This document shows, piece after piece, positions 25,571-33,724 of a stretch of DNA of 64,000 bases (its first letter is position 1; the number at the start of each line of letters is the position of its first letter). A model generated the notes under the pieces. That model worked only from the letters and a program-made list of their open reading frames with translations, was not told the DNA's origin and did no database searches. The stretch comes from Dickeya zeae NCPPB 2538. Lineage in GTDB: Bacteria; Pseudomonadota; Gammaproteobacteria; Enterobacterales; Enterobacteriaceae. A program made the position numbers and the translations under genes. The DNA lies in assembly GCF_000406165.1 (NCBI RefSeq), contig NZ_CM001977.1, forward strand, positions 1,742,937-1,806,936, given 5' to 3'.

Positions 25571-26968
25571 ATGACGGATTACAACAGGAATATCGTACAT
25601 CACACGACAGAACCTCTCGCCCGGACGCTGATCCGCGGTGCCACTATCCTGAGCATGGATAGCGAGAGGGGGAATAAGGTGCGCGGAGATATTCTCATCG
25701 AGGGCTCCACCATCAAGGCTGTAGGTGAAAACCTGGATGGCCGCGATGCGGCCATTATTGATGCAACCAACATGATTGCGATGCCGGGCATGGTCGATAC
25801 CCATCGCCACTCCTGGGAAGGTCAACTGCGCCGAATCAATCCCAATGCCGCCACGCTTGAGGATTATTGCAATGCCACGCACTTTTCCTTTGCCAAATAC
25901 TATCGCCCCGCTGACATGTACATCGGCAACCTGATTACCGCTCTGGGTTGCATCGATGCTGGTATCACCACGGTGATTGATAACTCGCACAACAGCCGCT
26001 CCGGTGCACACGCTGATGCCGCTGTTGAAGCGTTGCTTGATGCTGGCATTCGTGCTGTTCATGCGTCGGGGGCACCCGTTAGCGGAGAGTGGGACCGAGC
26101 GCACTGGCCCGGTAACTGGCAACGCCTGCAGGAAAAATATTTCAGGAATAACCCTGACAGCCTGGTTTCTCTTGCGGTGATGGCCCAGTTGGAGCCAGAA
26201 ATGTGGGCCGAAGCTCGCAGGTTGGGCCTGCCGATTATTACTGAATTCTTCGGTGGTGAGATGGCGGCGGAGCTGGAAGGACTACACCAAAAGGGGTTGC
26301 TCGGCCCGGATAATATCTTTAACCACTGCACCTCACTGCCAGACGCCGGGTGGGAAATCCTGCGCGAGGCGGGCGTGCGGGTAAACGTATGCCCACGGTC
26401 AGATGCCCACTACGGCATTGAAGACGGTATGTTTGCCATGCAGTCAGCCCTGCGCCACGGTATCAACCCCGGTCTCAGCGTCGATAACGAGACCTCTTAC
26501 AGTGGCGATATGTTTATGGAGATGCGCGTGGCGTTTTATCTCCAGCGTGTTATGGGCATGCACCAGCACCAGCACTGTGGTGCCGCGCATACGCCGGTTA
26601 CGCTTCAGGCTCATACCCTGCTAAAAGCCGCCACGCTTGACGGTGCCGCCTGTGCAGGGTTGCAGGAAAAAATCGGCAGCCTGACCCCCGGAAAACAGGC
26701 GGACCTGATACTGATCCGAACCGATGACCTCAACCTTTATCCATCCAGCAATGCGCTGGGTACCGTCGTTCATGCGGCGGAGCGCAGCAATATCGATACG
26801 GTGATGATCGGCGGACGTATCGTCAAGCAGGGCGGCAAGGTGCTGGGTGTTGATAGCGAACAGCTTCGAGCGGCGATTGATGAATCCCGTCAACACCTGT
26901 TTGCGGCGGCCGGTTATCAGCCTGATATGTTTGCTGAAACATTCCTGGCGCTGCAGCGGGCACACTGA
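25571..26968 (+). CDS. amidohydrolase-superfamily hydrolase (deaminase/chlorohydrolase-like)
   Basis: 465 residues. The N-terminal beta-sandwich strand (RTLIRGATILSMD) leads to the metal-binding DTHRHSW (H78, H80) of the TIM barrel. Further ligands fit NHCTSL (His) and GLSVDNETS (Asp), and SDAHYGIEDG matches the cytosine/guanine deaminase and AtzA/TrzN class. The usual second-metal His after the barrel midpoint is replaced by ITEFFGGE. It likely hydrolyses an amine or ring C-N bond of a heterocycle; the substrate is unknown. First gene of the cassette. Confidence 0.82.
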   Translation: MTDYNRNIVHHTTEPLARTLIRGATILSMDSERGNKVRGDILIEGSTIKAVGENLDGRDAAIIDATNMIAMPGMVDTHRHSWEGQLRRINPNAATLEDYCNATHFSFAKYYRPADMYIGNLITALGCIDAGITTVIDNSHNSRSGAHADAAVEALLDAGIRAVHASGAPVSGEWDRAHWPGNWQRLQEKYFRNNPDSLVSLAVMAQLEPEMWAEARRLGLPIITEFFGGEMAAELEGLHQKGLLGPDNIFNHCTSLPDAGWEILREAGVRVNVCPRSDAHYGIEDGMFAMQSALRHGINPGLSVDNETSYSGDMFMEMRVAFYLQRVMGMHQHQHCGAAHTPVTLQAHTLLKAATLDGAACAGLQEKIGSLTPGKQADLILIRTDDLNLYPSSNALGTVVHAAERSNIDTVMIGGRIVKQGGKVLGVDSEQLRAAIDESRQHLFAAAGYQPDMFAETFLALQRAH

Positions 26969-26982
26969 CAGGGATGAAACGC

Positions 26983-27456
26983 ATGAGCGCGGTTTATTAC
27001 TTGATTGCTTTTGCCGCAGGCCTGGGGATTACGCTACAGACGACCCTCAACAGCCAGCTTGCCAGAGGGCTGGGGGGTGACCCGGTTACCGCCGCGCTGT
27101 TTTCCTTCGCTGCCGGGGCGTTCAGCCTCGGGGTTTACTCGCTGCTGCGAGGGGGATTCTTCACCTCGCTTGCCGTCATCCCGTCGCAACCGTTATGGAG
27201 TCTGACTGGTGGCCTGATTGGCGCTTGCGCGCTGTTCAGCTATGTCGTGCTCACCCCGAAAATTGGTTTTTCAGCCCTGCTCGGGCTTGCCATTGCCGGG
27301 CAATTACTTTCATCACAGGTGATTGACCACTTTGGCCTGCTGGGTGCCATTCGAAGGCCAGTGTCGGTCAGCAAACTGGGTGGATTACTGATCATGCTGA
27401 GCGGGCTTGCTATCTCGTTGTTCGGCGATCGGTTGGTATCGCTCTTTCTGAACTGA
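26983..27456 (+). CDS. small DMT-family permease (YdcZ/DUF606 type)
   Basis: 157 residues with five predicted TM helices and the family hallmark of an N-terminal GLGITLQTTLNSQLARGLG. I chose the ATG at 26983 because AGGGA at 26970-26974 is suitably spaced; an ATG at 26974 is the alternative. It starts 14 bases after the amidohydrolase stop, so it is co-transcribed and a candidate importer or exporter for that enzyme's substrate. Confidence 0.8.
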   Translation: MSAVYYLIAFAAGLGITLQTTLNSQLARGLGGDPVTAALFSFAAGAFSLGVYSLLRGGFFTSLAVIPSQPLWSLTGGLIGACALFSYVVLTPKIGFSALLGLAIAGQLLSSQVIDHFGLLGAIRRPVSVSKLGGLLIMLSGLAISLFGDRLVSLFLN

Positions 27457-27536
27457 CAGGGCGAAGCCACTCGCCGAGGTTTTAGAACGTAACGCATAAA
27501 AGGTGGGGAAATACCGCCAGATTGAGGGAGATGATG

Positions 27537-28442
27537 ATGTTTACTGCTGCGACGCATGTCAGAAATGAACTGGGAGAGTGCCCGGTGTGGTGCGAAAAGA
27601 CGAGCAGCCTGTACTGGACAGATATTGAGGGTAGCGAGCTGCTCTCCATCCGGGAAAATAGCAGTGTAATCAGTCGCTGGCCCTTACCGGAACGGCTCGG
27701 CTCGTTTGCACTGACGGATAACACAGACATATTGCTAATGGGGCTTGCATCCCGCCTGGGCTATTACAACCTGCGAAGCCACCTCTTTACCGAGCTTGCT
27801 GCGTCACCCGGCGCACCGGGAACGCGTATTAACGATGGCCGCTGCGATCGTGCCGGAAACTTTGTCTTTGGCACGATGCACGAAGGCAGTCCTGTGCAGC
27901 CCATCGGTAAATTTCACCGGCTGAACGCCAGCACGCTGGAAACGGAGACGCTGGACTTGCCCGCTGTCGCCATTCCTAACAGCATTTGCTTCAGCCCCGA
28001 TGGCCGAACCATGTATTACAGCGATTCCTTACAAGGGCGGATTTTCTGCTGTGATTACCCTTCGCTCAGCAATCAGCGACTTTTTGCCGAGATTGACGCA
28101 GACGGTGCGCCGGATGGCTCCTGCATTGATGCGCAGGGCTATCTATGGAACGCCGAGTGGGGCGGTAGCCGGGTTGTGCGTTACAGTCCCGCAGGAGAAC
28201 CAGACCGCATTTTGCCCTCTCCAGGCATCCAGATGACCTGTCCGGTACTGGGGGGGAGAGCACTCGACACGCTCTATTGTACCAGTGCACGCGTAGGCCT
28301 TTCTGCGCCAACCGAATATGACGGCGCGTTATTTCAGGCCAAGTCACCCGTATTTCCCGGATTGCCAGAAAGCCGGTTTGCGTCAGTGTCTGACGACGCA
28401 CACTCCATCGACTTATCAGAAAATCAGTGCGTTAATTCATAA
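27537..28442 (+). CDS. SMP-30/gluconolactonase-like hydrolase
   Basis: 301 residues, six-bladed propeller of the SMP-30/LRE family. The metal-binding Glu is in NELGECPVW (E14), the Asn in TRINDGRCDRAGN, and the catalytic-type Asp in APDGSCIDAQGYLWNAEWGG. Three ATGs follow each other at 27531-27539; the third is best placed behind GAGGGAG (27524-27530). It probably opens a lactone produced in the cassette's pathway. Confidence 0.85.
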   Translation: MFTAATHVRNELGECPVWCEKTSSLYWTDIEGSELLSIRENSSVISRWPLPERLGSFALTDNTDILLMGLASRLGYYNLRSHLFTELAASPGAPGTRINDGRCDRAGNFVFGTMHEGSPVQPIGKFHRLNASTLETETLDLPAVAIPNSICFSPDGRTMYYSDSLQGRIFCCDYPSLSNQRLFAEIDADGAPDGSCIDAQGYLWNAEWGGSRVVRYSPAGEPDRILPSPGIQMTCPVLGGRALDTLYCTSARVGLSAPTEYDGALFQAKSPVFPGLPESRFASVSDDAHSIDLSENQCVNS

Positions 28443-28461
28443 AGAAGGTAAAGAATCCAAC

Positions 28462-29427
28462 ATGAAAATGAGAAGGTTAGGCTCGCAAGGTCTGGTTGTT
28501 TCAGAGATGGGGCTGGGCTGTATGGGGATGAGTCATGGTTATGGACAAATCGCCGCGCGCGAGGACATGACGACGTTAATACATAAAGCTATCGAATTAG
28601 GCTGCAATCTTTTTGATACAGCACCTATTTATGGATTTGAAAATGAAGCGTTATTAGGTGAGGCGCTGAAGGATAATAAAGAGGCTGTCATCATCGCGAC
28701 GAAATTTGGGGTGACGGGGCTGGAGAATATTCAGGGTCAGCTCACGCCAATCGTCGATAGCCGTCCGGAATCGATTAGAAAACAAGTAGACGGCTCTTTA
28801 AAACGGTTGCAGGTAGATTGTATCGATTTGCTCTACCAACATCGTATTGATCCGAATGTAGAGCCAGAAGTGGTGGCTGGCGTCATGGAGGAATTAATCA
28901 CCGAAGGGAAAATTAACTATTGGGGGTTATCAAACTCACCCGTCGAATATATCCGACGCGCTCATGCTGTCTGTCCTGTTACGGCCATCGAAGACCAATA
29001 TTCAATGATGTGGCGTAAGCCCGAGAATGTGTTGTTTCAGGTTTGCGAAGAACTGGATATTGGATTTATGGCATACAGCCCTTTAGGTAACGGATTTCTC
29101 AGTGGAAAAATCACCAAAGAGACAACCTATCAGGACGGTGATTTTAGAGGCCTGATGGGGCGATTTAAACCCGACGTGATTGCGCGTAATCAGGCCTTAT
29201 TAGATTTAATTGCGAAAATGGCGGAGCGGAAAAATGTCACTTCTGCACAGGTGGTTCTCGCCTGGCAACTGGCGCAAAAGCCTTACCTTGTTCCTCTTCC
29301 CGGCACCACAAAACTGCATCGATTAGAAGAAAATTTCAAAGCCGTCGATGTTCAGTTGAACCAGTCTGAGTTAGCGGAAATTAATGAAACATTATCCCAA
29401 ATCGACATCGATGAAACATTTTTTTAA
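28462..29427 (+). CDS. aldo/keto reductase
   Basis: 321 residues of the AKR superfamily. The catalytic tetrad is visible as D52 and Y57 (FDTAPIYGFEN), K81 (ATKFG) and H127 (YQHRID), with the C-terminal NADPH-binding VPLPGTTKLHRLEEN. It resembles the YakC/AKR13-like group. The start at 28462 follows AAGAAGGTAAAG; the frame runs back into the SMP-30 gene. It is visibly more AT-rich than the rest of the cassette. It ends the recognisable cluster; a 16-codon frame follows. Confidence 0.88.
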   Translation: MKMRRLGSQGLVVSEMGLGCMGMSHGYGQIAAREDMTTLIHKAIELGCNLFDTAPIYGFENEALLGEALKDNKEAVIIATKFGVTGLENIQGQLTPIVDSRPESIRKQVDGSLKRLQVDCIDLLYQHRIDPNVEPEVVAGVMEELITEGKINYWGLSNSPVEYIRRAHAVCPVTAIEDQYSMMWRKPENVLFQVCEELDIGFMAYSPLGNGFLSGKITKETTYQDGDFRGLMGRFKPDVIARNQALLDLIAKMAERKNVTSAQVVLAWQLAQKPYLVPLPGTTKLHRLEENFKAVDVQLNQSELAEINETLSQIDIDETFF

Positions 29428-29444
29428 ATAGCAAGGAATACGAA

Positions 29445-29495
29445 ATGAAAACAGCAGTTGCACAGGTCGCACGTTATCGTTCTCTACTGGCTTAA
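29445..29495 (+). pseudogene. 16-codon frame after the aldo/keto reductase gene, possible gene stub
   Basis: An ATG with a good AAGGA (29433-29437) starts MKTAVAQVARYRSLLA and stops at 29495. It looks like the beginning of a further gene cut short by deletion, just before the perfect hairpin at 29511. It could also be a genuine small ORF. No family assignment possible. Confidence 0.35.
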
Positions 29496-29510
29496 TTCTG
29501 CACTTTACAC

Positions 29511-29538
29511 AGCTGCCTTATTGTTTAATAAGGCAGCT
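29511..29538. terminator. perfect 12-bp stem-loop ending the catabolic cassette
   Basis: AGCTGCCTTATT (29511-29522) and AATAAGGCAGCT (29527-29538) pair completely with a GTTT loop. It lies between the cassette (plus strand) and the GNAT gene (minus strand) and could terminate either; T-runs are weak on both sides. Confidence 0.65.
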
Positions 29539-29664
29539 AATATGCCCCCGCAACCTGACGTACTATGGCGGTAATTAAATACGTCTATGATGGCCTTCGA
29601 TGCTCATTGTGGCTCTGCGTCAGTAGCACCTCAACGCTGCCATTGGTTTCAACACCGACAAACA

Positions 29665-30213
29665 TCAATGAGCCAGCACATCCCCGGGGATGAGCGAGTA
29701 GAGTGCGGCGGTGACCGGCTGGTCATGGATAATAATCCGGTTGCGCAGCAACCCTTCGAAATGAGCGCCGATTTTCTTTGCGACCTGACGGCTGGCGTGG
29801 TTTTCTTCGGCGGCGATGATTTCCAGCCGTGTCAGCCCCAGCGTGCCGAAACCAAATGGCACCACTTCTCGTAGCGCTTCAGGAACGACTCCCTGGCCCT
29901 GTGCAGACTGGCGAACCCAATAACCAATATTGCCGAGTCGGTAGGCTTTGCTGATATTGTTGATAGCGATGGAACCCAACAGATCGCCAGTAGTACGGTC
30001 GGTGATCACCAGATCAAAGGCGGTGCCTTCACGACGTAGTTGTTCGCAGAAGGTTATCCAGCTTTGTGCCATTGGCAGATCGTAATCGGGCACGCACCAC
30101 GGTAGCCAGCGTCCTACGGATTCTATCGATTCACGGATGGCGTCAAATAGCGCGACGGCGTCAGAGGGCATGAACGGGCGCAGACTCAAACGCTCGGTTA
30201 GCAGTGGGAACAT
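29665..30213 (-). CDS. GNAT N-acetyltransferase, RimJ/RimL-like
   Basis: 182 residues with the RimL-type beginning TERLSLRPFMPSDAVALFDA. The acetyl-CoA binding segment appears as WVRQSAQGQGVVPEALREVV, followed by LGLTRLEIIAAEENHASRQVAKKIGAHFEG. The substrate is probably a protein or ribosomal N-terminus, or a small amine. A single gene, with a strong hairpin beyond its 3' side and the divergent acylase gene upstream. Confidence 0.86.
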   Translation of the reverse strand: MFPLLTERLSLRPFMPSDAVALFDAIRESIESVGRWLPWCVPDYDLPMAQSWITFCEQLRREGTAFDLVITDRTTGDLLGSIAINNISKAYRLGNIGYWVRQSAQGQGVVPEALREVVPFGFGTLGLTRLEIIAAEENHASRQVAKKIGAHFEGLLRNRIIIHDQPVTAALYSLIPGDVLAH

Positions 30214-30329
30214 ATCACCTCCAGAAAATCAGCCTGGCGGATACAGGATGATACAAATGATAATGCAACAGTTTTTGGCCCCACGCTATGGTCATTAACG
30301 CTCACCTGAATAATGCGGGAGAATACATT

Positions 30330-32663
30330 GTGCGTATCAAACACTGGCGAAGGATAACGGTTGGCGTGCTGTCGCTGGGGGGCGTGCTGGTGATAGCGCT
30401 GGCTGCCACCGTATGGTGGTTACTGCGCCAGAGCCTGCCCCCGATAGACGGCGAGTTACGTGTCCCTGGGTTACACACCGCTGTGACGATCGACCGGGAC
30501 GATGCCGGTGTGCCGGTCATCCGGGCTAACGATCGTCAGTCTGCCGCCTTTGCGCTGGGGTTTGTCCATGCGCAAGACCGCTTCTTCCAGATGGACTTGC
30601 TAAGACGCAATGCCGCAGGAGAACTGGCGGCGCTGGTTGGGGCGGCGGCGTTACCGTTGGACCGGCAGCATCGCTTGTTCTTGTTGCGCCAGCAAGTGGC
30701 CCGAAACTGGCAGGCATTGCCCGCTGAGCAGCAGCAGATCTTGCGAAGTTATGCCGATGGCGTTAATGCCGGGCTGAATAGCCTGAAAACGCGTCCGTTT
30801 GAATATGGGTTGCTACGCGTTAAGCCACAAGTCTGGTTGCCGGAAGACACCTTGCTGGTGATCGCCTCCATGTATTTTGATTTGCAGGATAACCAGTTTG
30901 GCCGGGAGTACGCCCGTGGCTGGATTGCCAGCCAGAGTACGCCGGAACAGGCCGACTTTTTGTTGCCGGATGCCAGCGTATGGGATGCGCCGTTGGCAGG
31001 CCAACTGCCGCCTTTTTCGGAAGAACCGGCTACGCCGCCATCGTGGTGGGGGCAGTCTGGTGGCAAGACTGGTGCGTCAGTTGGCGGCCAGGAACAAGCC
31101 AAAGGCAGTAATGGCTGGCTGGTGAGCACCGCCGGGAAGGCGATACTGGCTAACGACATGCATCTTGGCTTGAGCCTGCCGACGACATGGTATCGCGCAC
31201 AGCTTATATACCCGACGGAGGCGGGCACACTGCGCCTGACCGGGCTTTCTCTGCCCGGTGCGCCTGCCATCGTCAGTGGCAGTAATGGGGTGATTGCCTG
31301 GGGTTTTACCAACAGTTATGTCGATACTTTTGACTGGGTGAAACTGGACCCTCAGGCAGGTCATCAACGCGCGGTGCAGGAAACGCTGACGGTCAGCCAC
31401 GGCGAGCCGCAAACGATGACCGTGCAAACCAGCGACTGGGGGCCGGTGGTCGACACCGGGCAAGGACGCATGGCGATGCACTGGGTACTCCAGTTGCCGG
31501 GCGCGCTGGATCTGTCGCTGATGTCGCTGGCGGAAACACACTCTGTGCCAGACGCGCTGGCTGCCGGGCAGCGCGCCGGTCTGCCGGTACAAAACCTGTT
31601 GGTGGCGGATAACCGAGGCCATATCGGCTGGACGCTGGCTGGCGTACTGCCGGACCGACTGGTAGCCGGCAGACAGAACAGTTTTCCTCTGGCGGATCTG
31701 GCGCAGGCGCGCTGGCGCGAGCGTGGGTTACCCGCCGAATCCTATCCTGAAGTCATCGACCCGCCGCAAGGCGTCATCGTTGCTGCCAACAACCGTATGC
31801 TGTTTGATGATCAGGGGGAGCGGCTCGGGGATGGCGGGGCGGACCCCGGTGTTCGCGCATCGGCGATTCATCAGGCGTTGGGGGAGGTCAGCCAGCCAGA
31901 TATCGCCGCGATGCACCGGATCCAACTCGATAACCGCGCACTGCTGGCGGCCAGTTGGCGTGACCGGTTGATGGAGTGCATGAATGCCTCTGCGCCTGAC
32001 TCGATGGCCGATTACACCGCGGTCAAAACGCTATTACAACAATGGAATGGGCAGGCAGCGGCCGATTCGGTGGCGTACCTGTTGCTGAATCGCTGGCGTG
32101 AGGCGCTTTACCAACAGCTGTTCGGCACATTCGATCAACAACTGTCGCAAGCGTGGCCGAAGGCCAGTTACCGGGCGGCTAACCCGCGTTGGGATATGAC
32201 GGTACAACAGCTGATGCGTGATGAGGCCATGTTGTGGGTACCGAAACCGGCGAAAAACTGGTGCCAGTTCTCGTTACAGCAACTGGAAACAGTATGGCGG
32301 GATAACGGCGAGGGCCACCGTCGCTGGGGGGATGAGAATCAGAGCCACATCGCTCACCCGCTGGCCTCGTCACTGCCGTTGCTGGGCCGTTTGCTGCAAG
32401 CGCCGGTATATCCGCTGTCCGGAGACAACAACGTACCGCATGTCAACCGCCCGGCCTTCGGCGCGTCAGAGCGGCTGGTGATATCGCCGGGTGATGACGC
32501 TGGTGCGACGCTGAGCCTGCCAGGGGGGCAGAGTGGTAATCCGCTCAGTCGCTGGTGGCTCGATGGGTATCACCGCTGGATAAGCGACGCACAGACGCCG
32601 TTATTACCGGGTACCGGCACCCGACAATTGCGACTGAAACCGGCTGCCAGCGCTCAGCCTTAA
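30330..32663 (+). CDS. penicillin acylase-family Ntn hydrolase, membrane-anchored
   Basis: 777 residues from a GTG at 30330 behind GGGAG (30317-30321); an ATG at 30288 without ribosome site is the alternative. One N-terminal TM helix (about residues 10-30) suggests a periplasmic anchored enzyme. The alpha-chain motif (FVHAQDRFFQMDLLRR) precedes a linker. KGSNGWLVS carries the Ser nucleophile (S260 here) that becomes the beta-chain N-terminus after self-cleavage; NDMHLGLSLPTTWY and GVIAWGFTNSYVD are further family blocks. Relatives cleave penicillins, N-acyl-homoserine lactones or other acyl amides; the actual substrate is unknown. Confidence 0.85.
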   Translation: MRIKHWRRITVGVLSLGGVLVIALAATVWWLLRQSLPPIDGELRVPGLHTAVTIDRDDAGVPVIRANDRQSAAFALGFVHAQDRFFQMDLLRRNAAGELAALVGAAALPLDRQHRLFLLRQQVARNWQALPAEQQQILRSYADGVNAGLNSLKTRPFEYGLLRVKPQVWLPEDTLLVIASMYFDLQDNQFGREYARGWIASQSTPEQADFLLPDASVWDAPLAGQLPPFSEEPATPPSWWGQSGGKTGASVGGQEQAKGSNGWLVSTAGKAILANDMHLGLSLPTTWYRAQLIYPTEAGTLRLTGLSLPGAPAIVSGSNGVIAWGFTNSYVDTFDWVKLDPQAGHQRAVQETLTVSHGEPQTMTVQTSDWGPVVDTGQGRMAMHWVLQLPGALDLSLMSLAETHSVPDALAAGQRAGLPVQNLLVADNRGHIGWTLAGVLPDRLVAGRQNSFPLADLAQARWRERGLPAESYPEVIDPPQGVIVAANNRMLFDDQGERLGDGGADPGVRASAIHQALGEVSQPDIAAMHRIQLDNRALLAASWRDRLMECMNASAPDSMADYTAVKTLLQQWNGQAAADSVAYLLLNRWREALYQQLFGTFDQQLSQAWPKASYRAANPRWDMTVQQLMRDEAMLWVPKPAKNWCQFSLQQLETVWRDNGEGHRRWGDENQSHIAHPLASSLPLLGRLLQAPVYPLSGDNNVPHVNRPAFGASERLVISPGDDAGATLSLPGGQSGNPLSRWWLDGYHRWISDAQTPLLPGTGTRQLRLKPAASAQP

Positions 32664-32688
32664 TGCGAGCGAGTGAACCGGTAGGCGT

Positions 32689-33597
32689 TTATGGGGAGTG
32701 CGGTGCATCGCCAGGTGGCGGCAGTTGCGCCAGCTGTGCCAGTTGCGCGCTATCCTGCTCGCTGGCAGGCATGTAGACCAGCAGCCGGTCACCGCTGCGC
32801 GAAGCGCTCCACCAGTTGATCTGTCGCAGGGTGAAAACACCCAACGTGGGATGGCGAAATCGTTTGATTTTGTCATCCACGCCTTGCACCTCGTAACGCT
32901 GATACCACAACTGGCGAAATTCGTCCGACGCGTTCAGATAGCGCTGTAGCTGTGCTTCCCACAGCGGTTCCCCGGCATGCTCGGTCATCTGGGCGCGAAA
33001 CATCGCCACCAGATTAGGCAGCAAATCCTGCTGATCGACCATTCTCTCCCGCCAGTTCGGGTGCGTCAGCGCCAGCCAGATGCAGTTACGATCTTCCGGT
33101 GCCAGCTGATGCAGGTCGATATCCAGCAATTGGCTCCAGGCGCGGTTAAATCCCAGAATGTTGGACCGCGCATTGACGATCACCGCCGGAAGCGGGTTGA
33201 GTTGATCGAGAATGCGTTGGCTGTCGGTGCTGATTTTCTCGCAACTGGCCTGAGCCGAGGGGGAAAACGGCAACCCGGCCAGCATAAACAGATGCCGGGT
33301 TTCGGTTTCATTGCATTGCAGGGCATTGGCTATTGCCGTGAGCGTTTTAGCCGACGCGCGAATCTCGCGACCTTGCTCCAGCCAGGTGTACCAGGTGATA
33401 CCCACATCAGCCAGCAGCGCCACATCTTCGCGGCGCAGCCCCGGCGTGCGCCGCTTGCGGGGAATGGAAAGCCCCAGGCGCAGCGGGTCAAGGCTTTCAC
33501 GTCGTGCGCGTAAAAACGCCCCCAGTCGTTTACGGTTATCCGGCTGTAGTGTCGTAACCCGGGAGTCAGCAGCAGGAACGGGTGTCGGCATAACCAT
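32689..33597 (-). CDS. XRE-family regulator with MmyB-like ligand domain
   Basis: 302 residues. The helix-turn-helix at about 25-95 has the characteristic RTPGLRREDVALLADVGITWYTWLEQGR, followed by the MmyB-like PAS-type ligand-binding domain (LPAVIVNARSNILGFNRAW, then QLWYQRYEVQG). Such proteins repress or activate neighbouring detoxification or efflux genes; the divergent MFS gene at 33725 is the likely target. Short internal Gln-Leu-Ala repeats (SAQLAQLAQL) occur near the C-terminus. Confidence 0.88.
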   Translation of the reverse strand: MVMPTPVPAADSRVTTLQPDNRKRLGAFLRARRESLDPLRLGLSIPRKRRTPGLRREDVALLADVGITWYTWLEQGREIRASAKTLTAIANALQCNETETRHLFMLAGLPFSPSAQASCEKISTDSQRILDQLNPLPAVIVNARSNILGFNRAWSQLLDIDLHQLAPEDRNCIWLALTHPNWRERMVDQQDLLPNLVAMFRAQMTEHAGEPLWEAQLQRYLNASDEFRQLWYQRYEVQGVDDKIKRFRHPTLGVFTLRQINWWSASRSGDRLLVYMPASEQDSAQLAQLAQLPPPGDAPHSP

Positions 33598-33629
33598 GGC
33601 AATCTCCAGATGGGGGTGTCGTGATAGAC

Positions 33630-33697
33630 AGGTAGTTTTTATACCAGGATAAACAGGAACTGGTACCCGTTTAAATTATCGATAATGCTAACTACCT
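33630..33697. promoter_or_regulatory. nested palindromes between the XRE regulator and MFS genes
   Basis: Three inverted repeats occupy the 127-base divergent region: AGGTAG (33630-33635) with CTACCT (33692-33697), TACCAG (33642-33647) with CTGGTA (33660-33665), and the perfect palindrome ATTATCGATAAT (33675-33686). They are candidate operators for the XRE regulator; this is not confirmed by known consensus. Confidence 0.45.
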
Positions 33698-33724
33698 CAC
33701 AGAATTAACACAACGGGTACTGCG

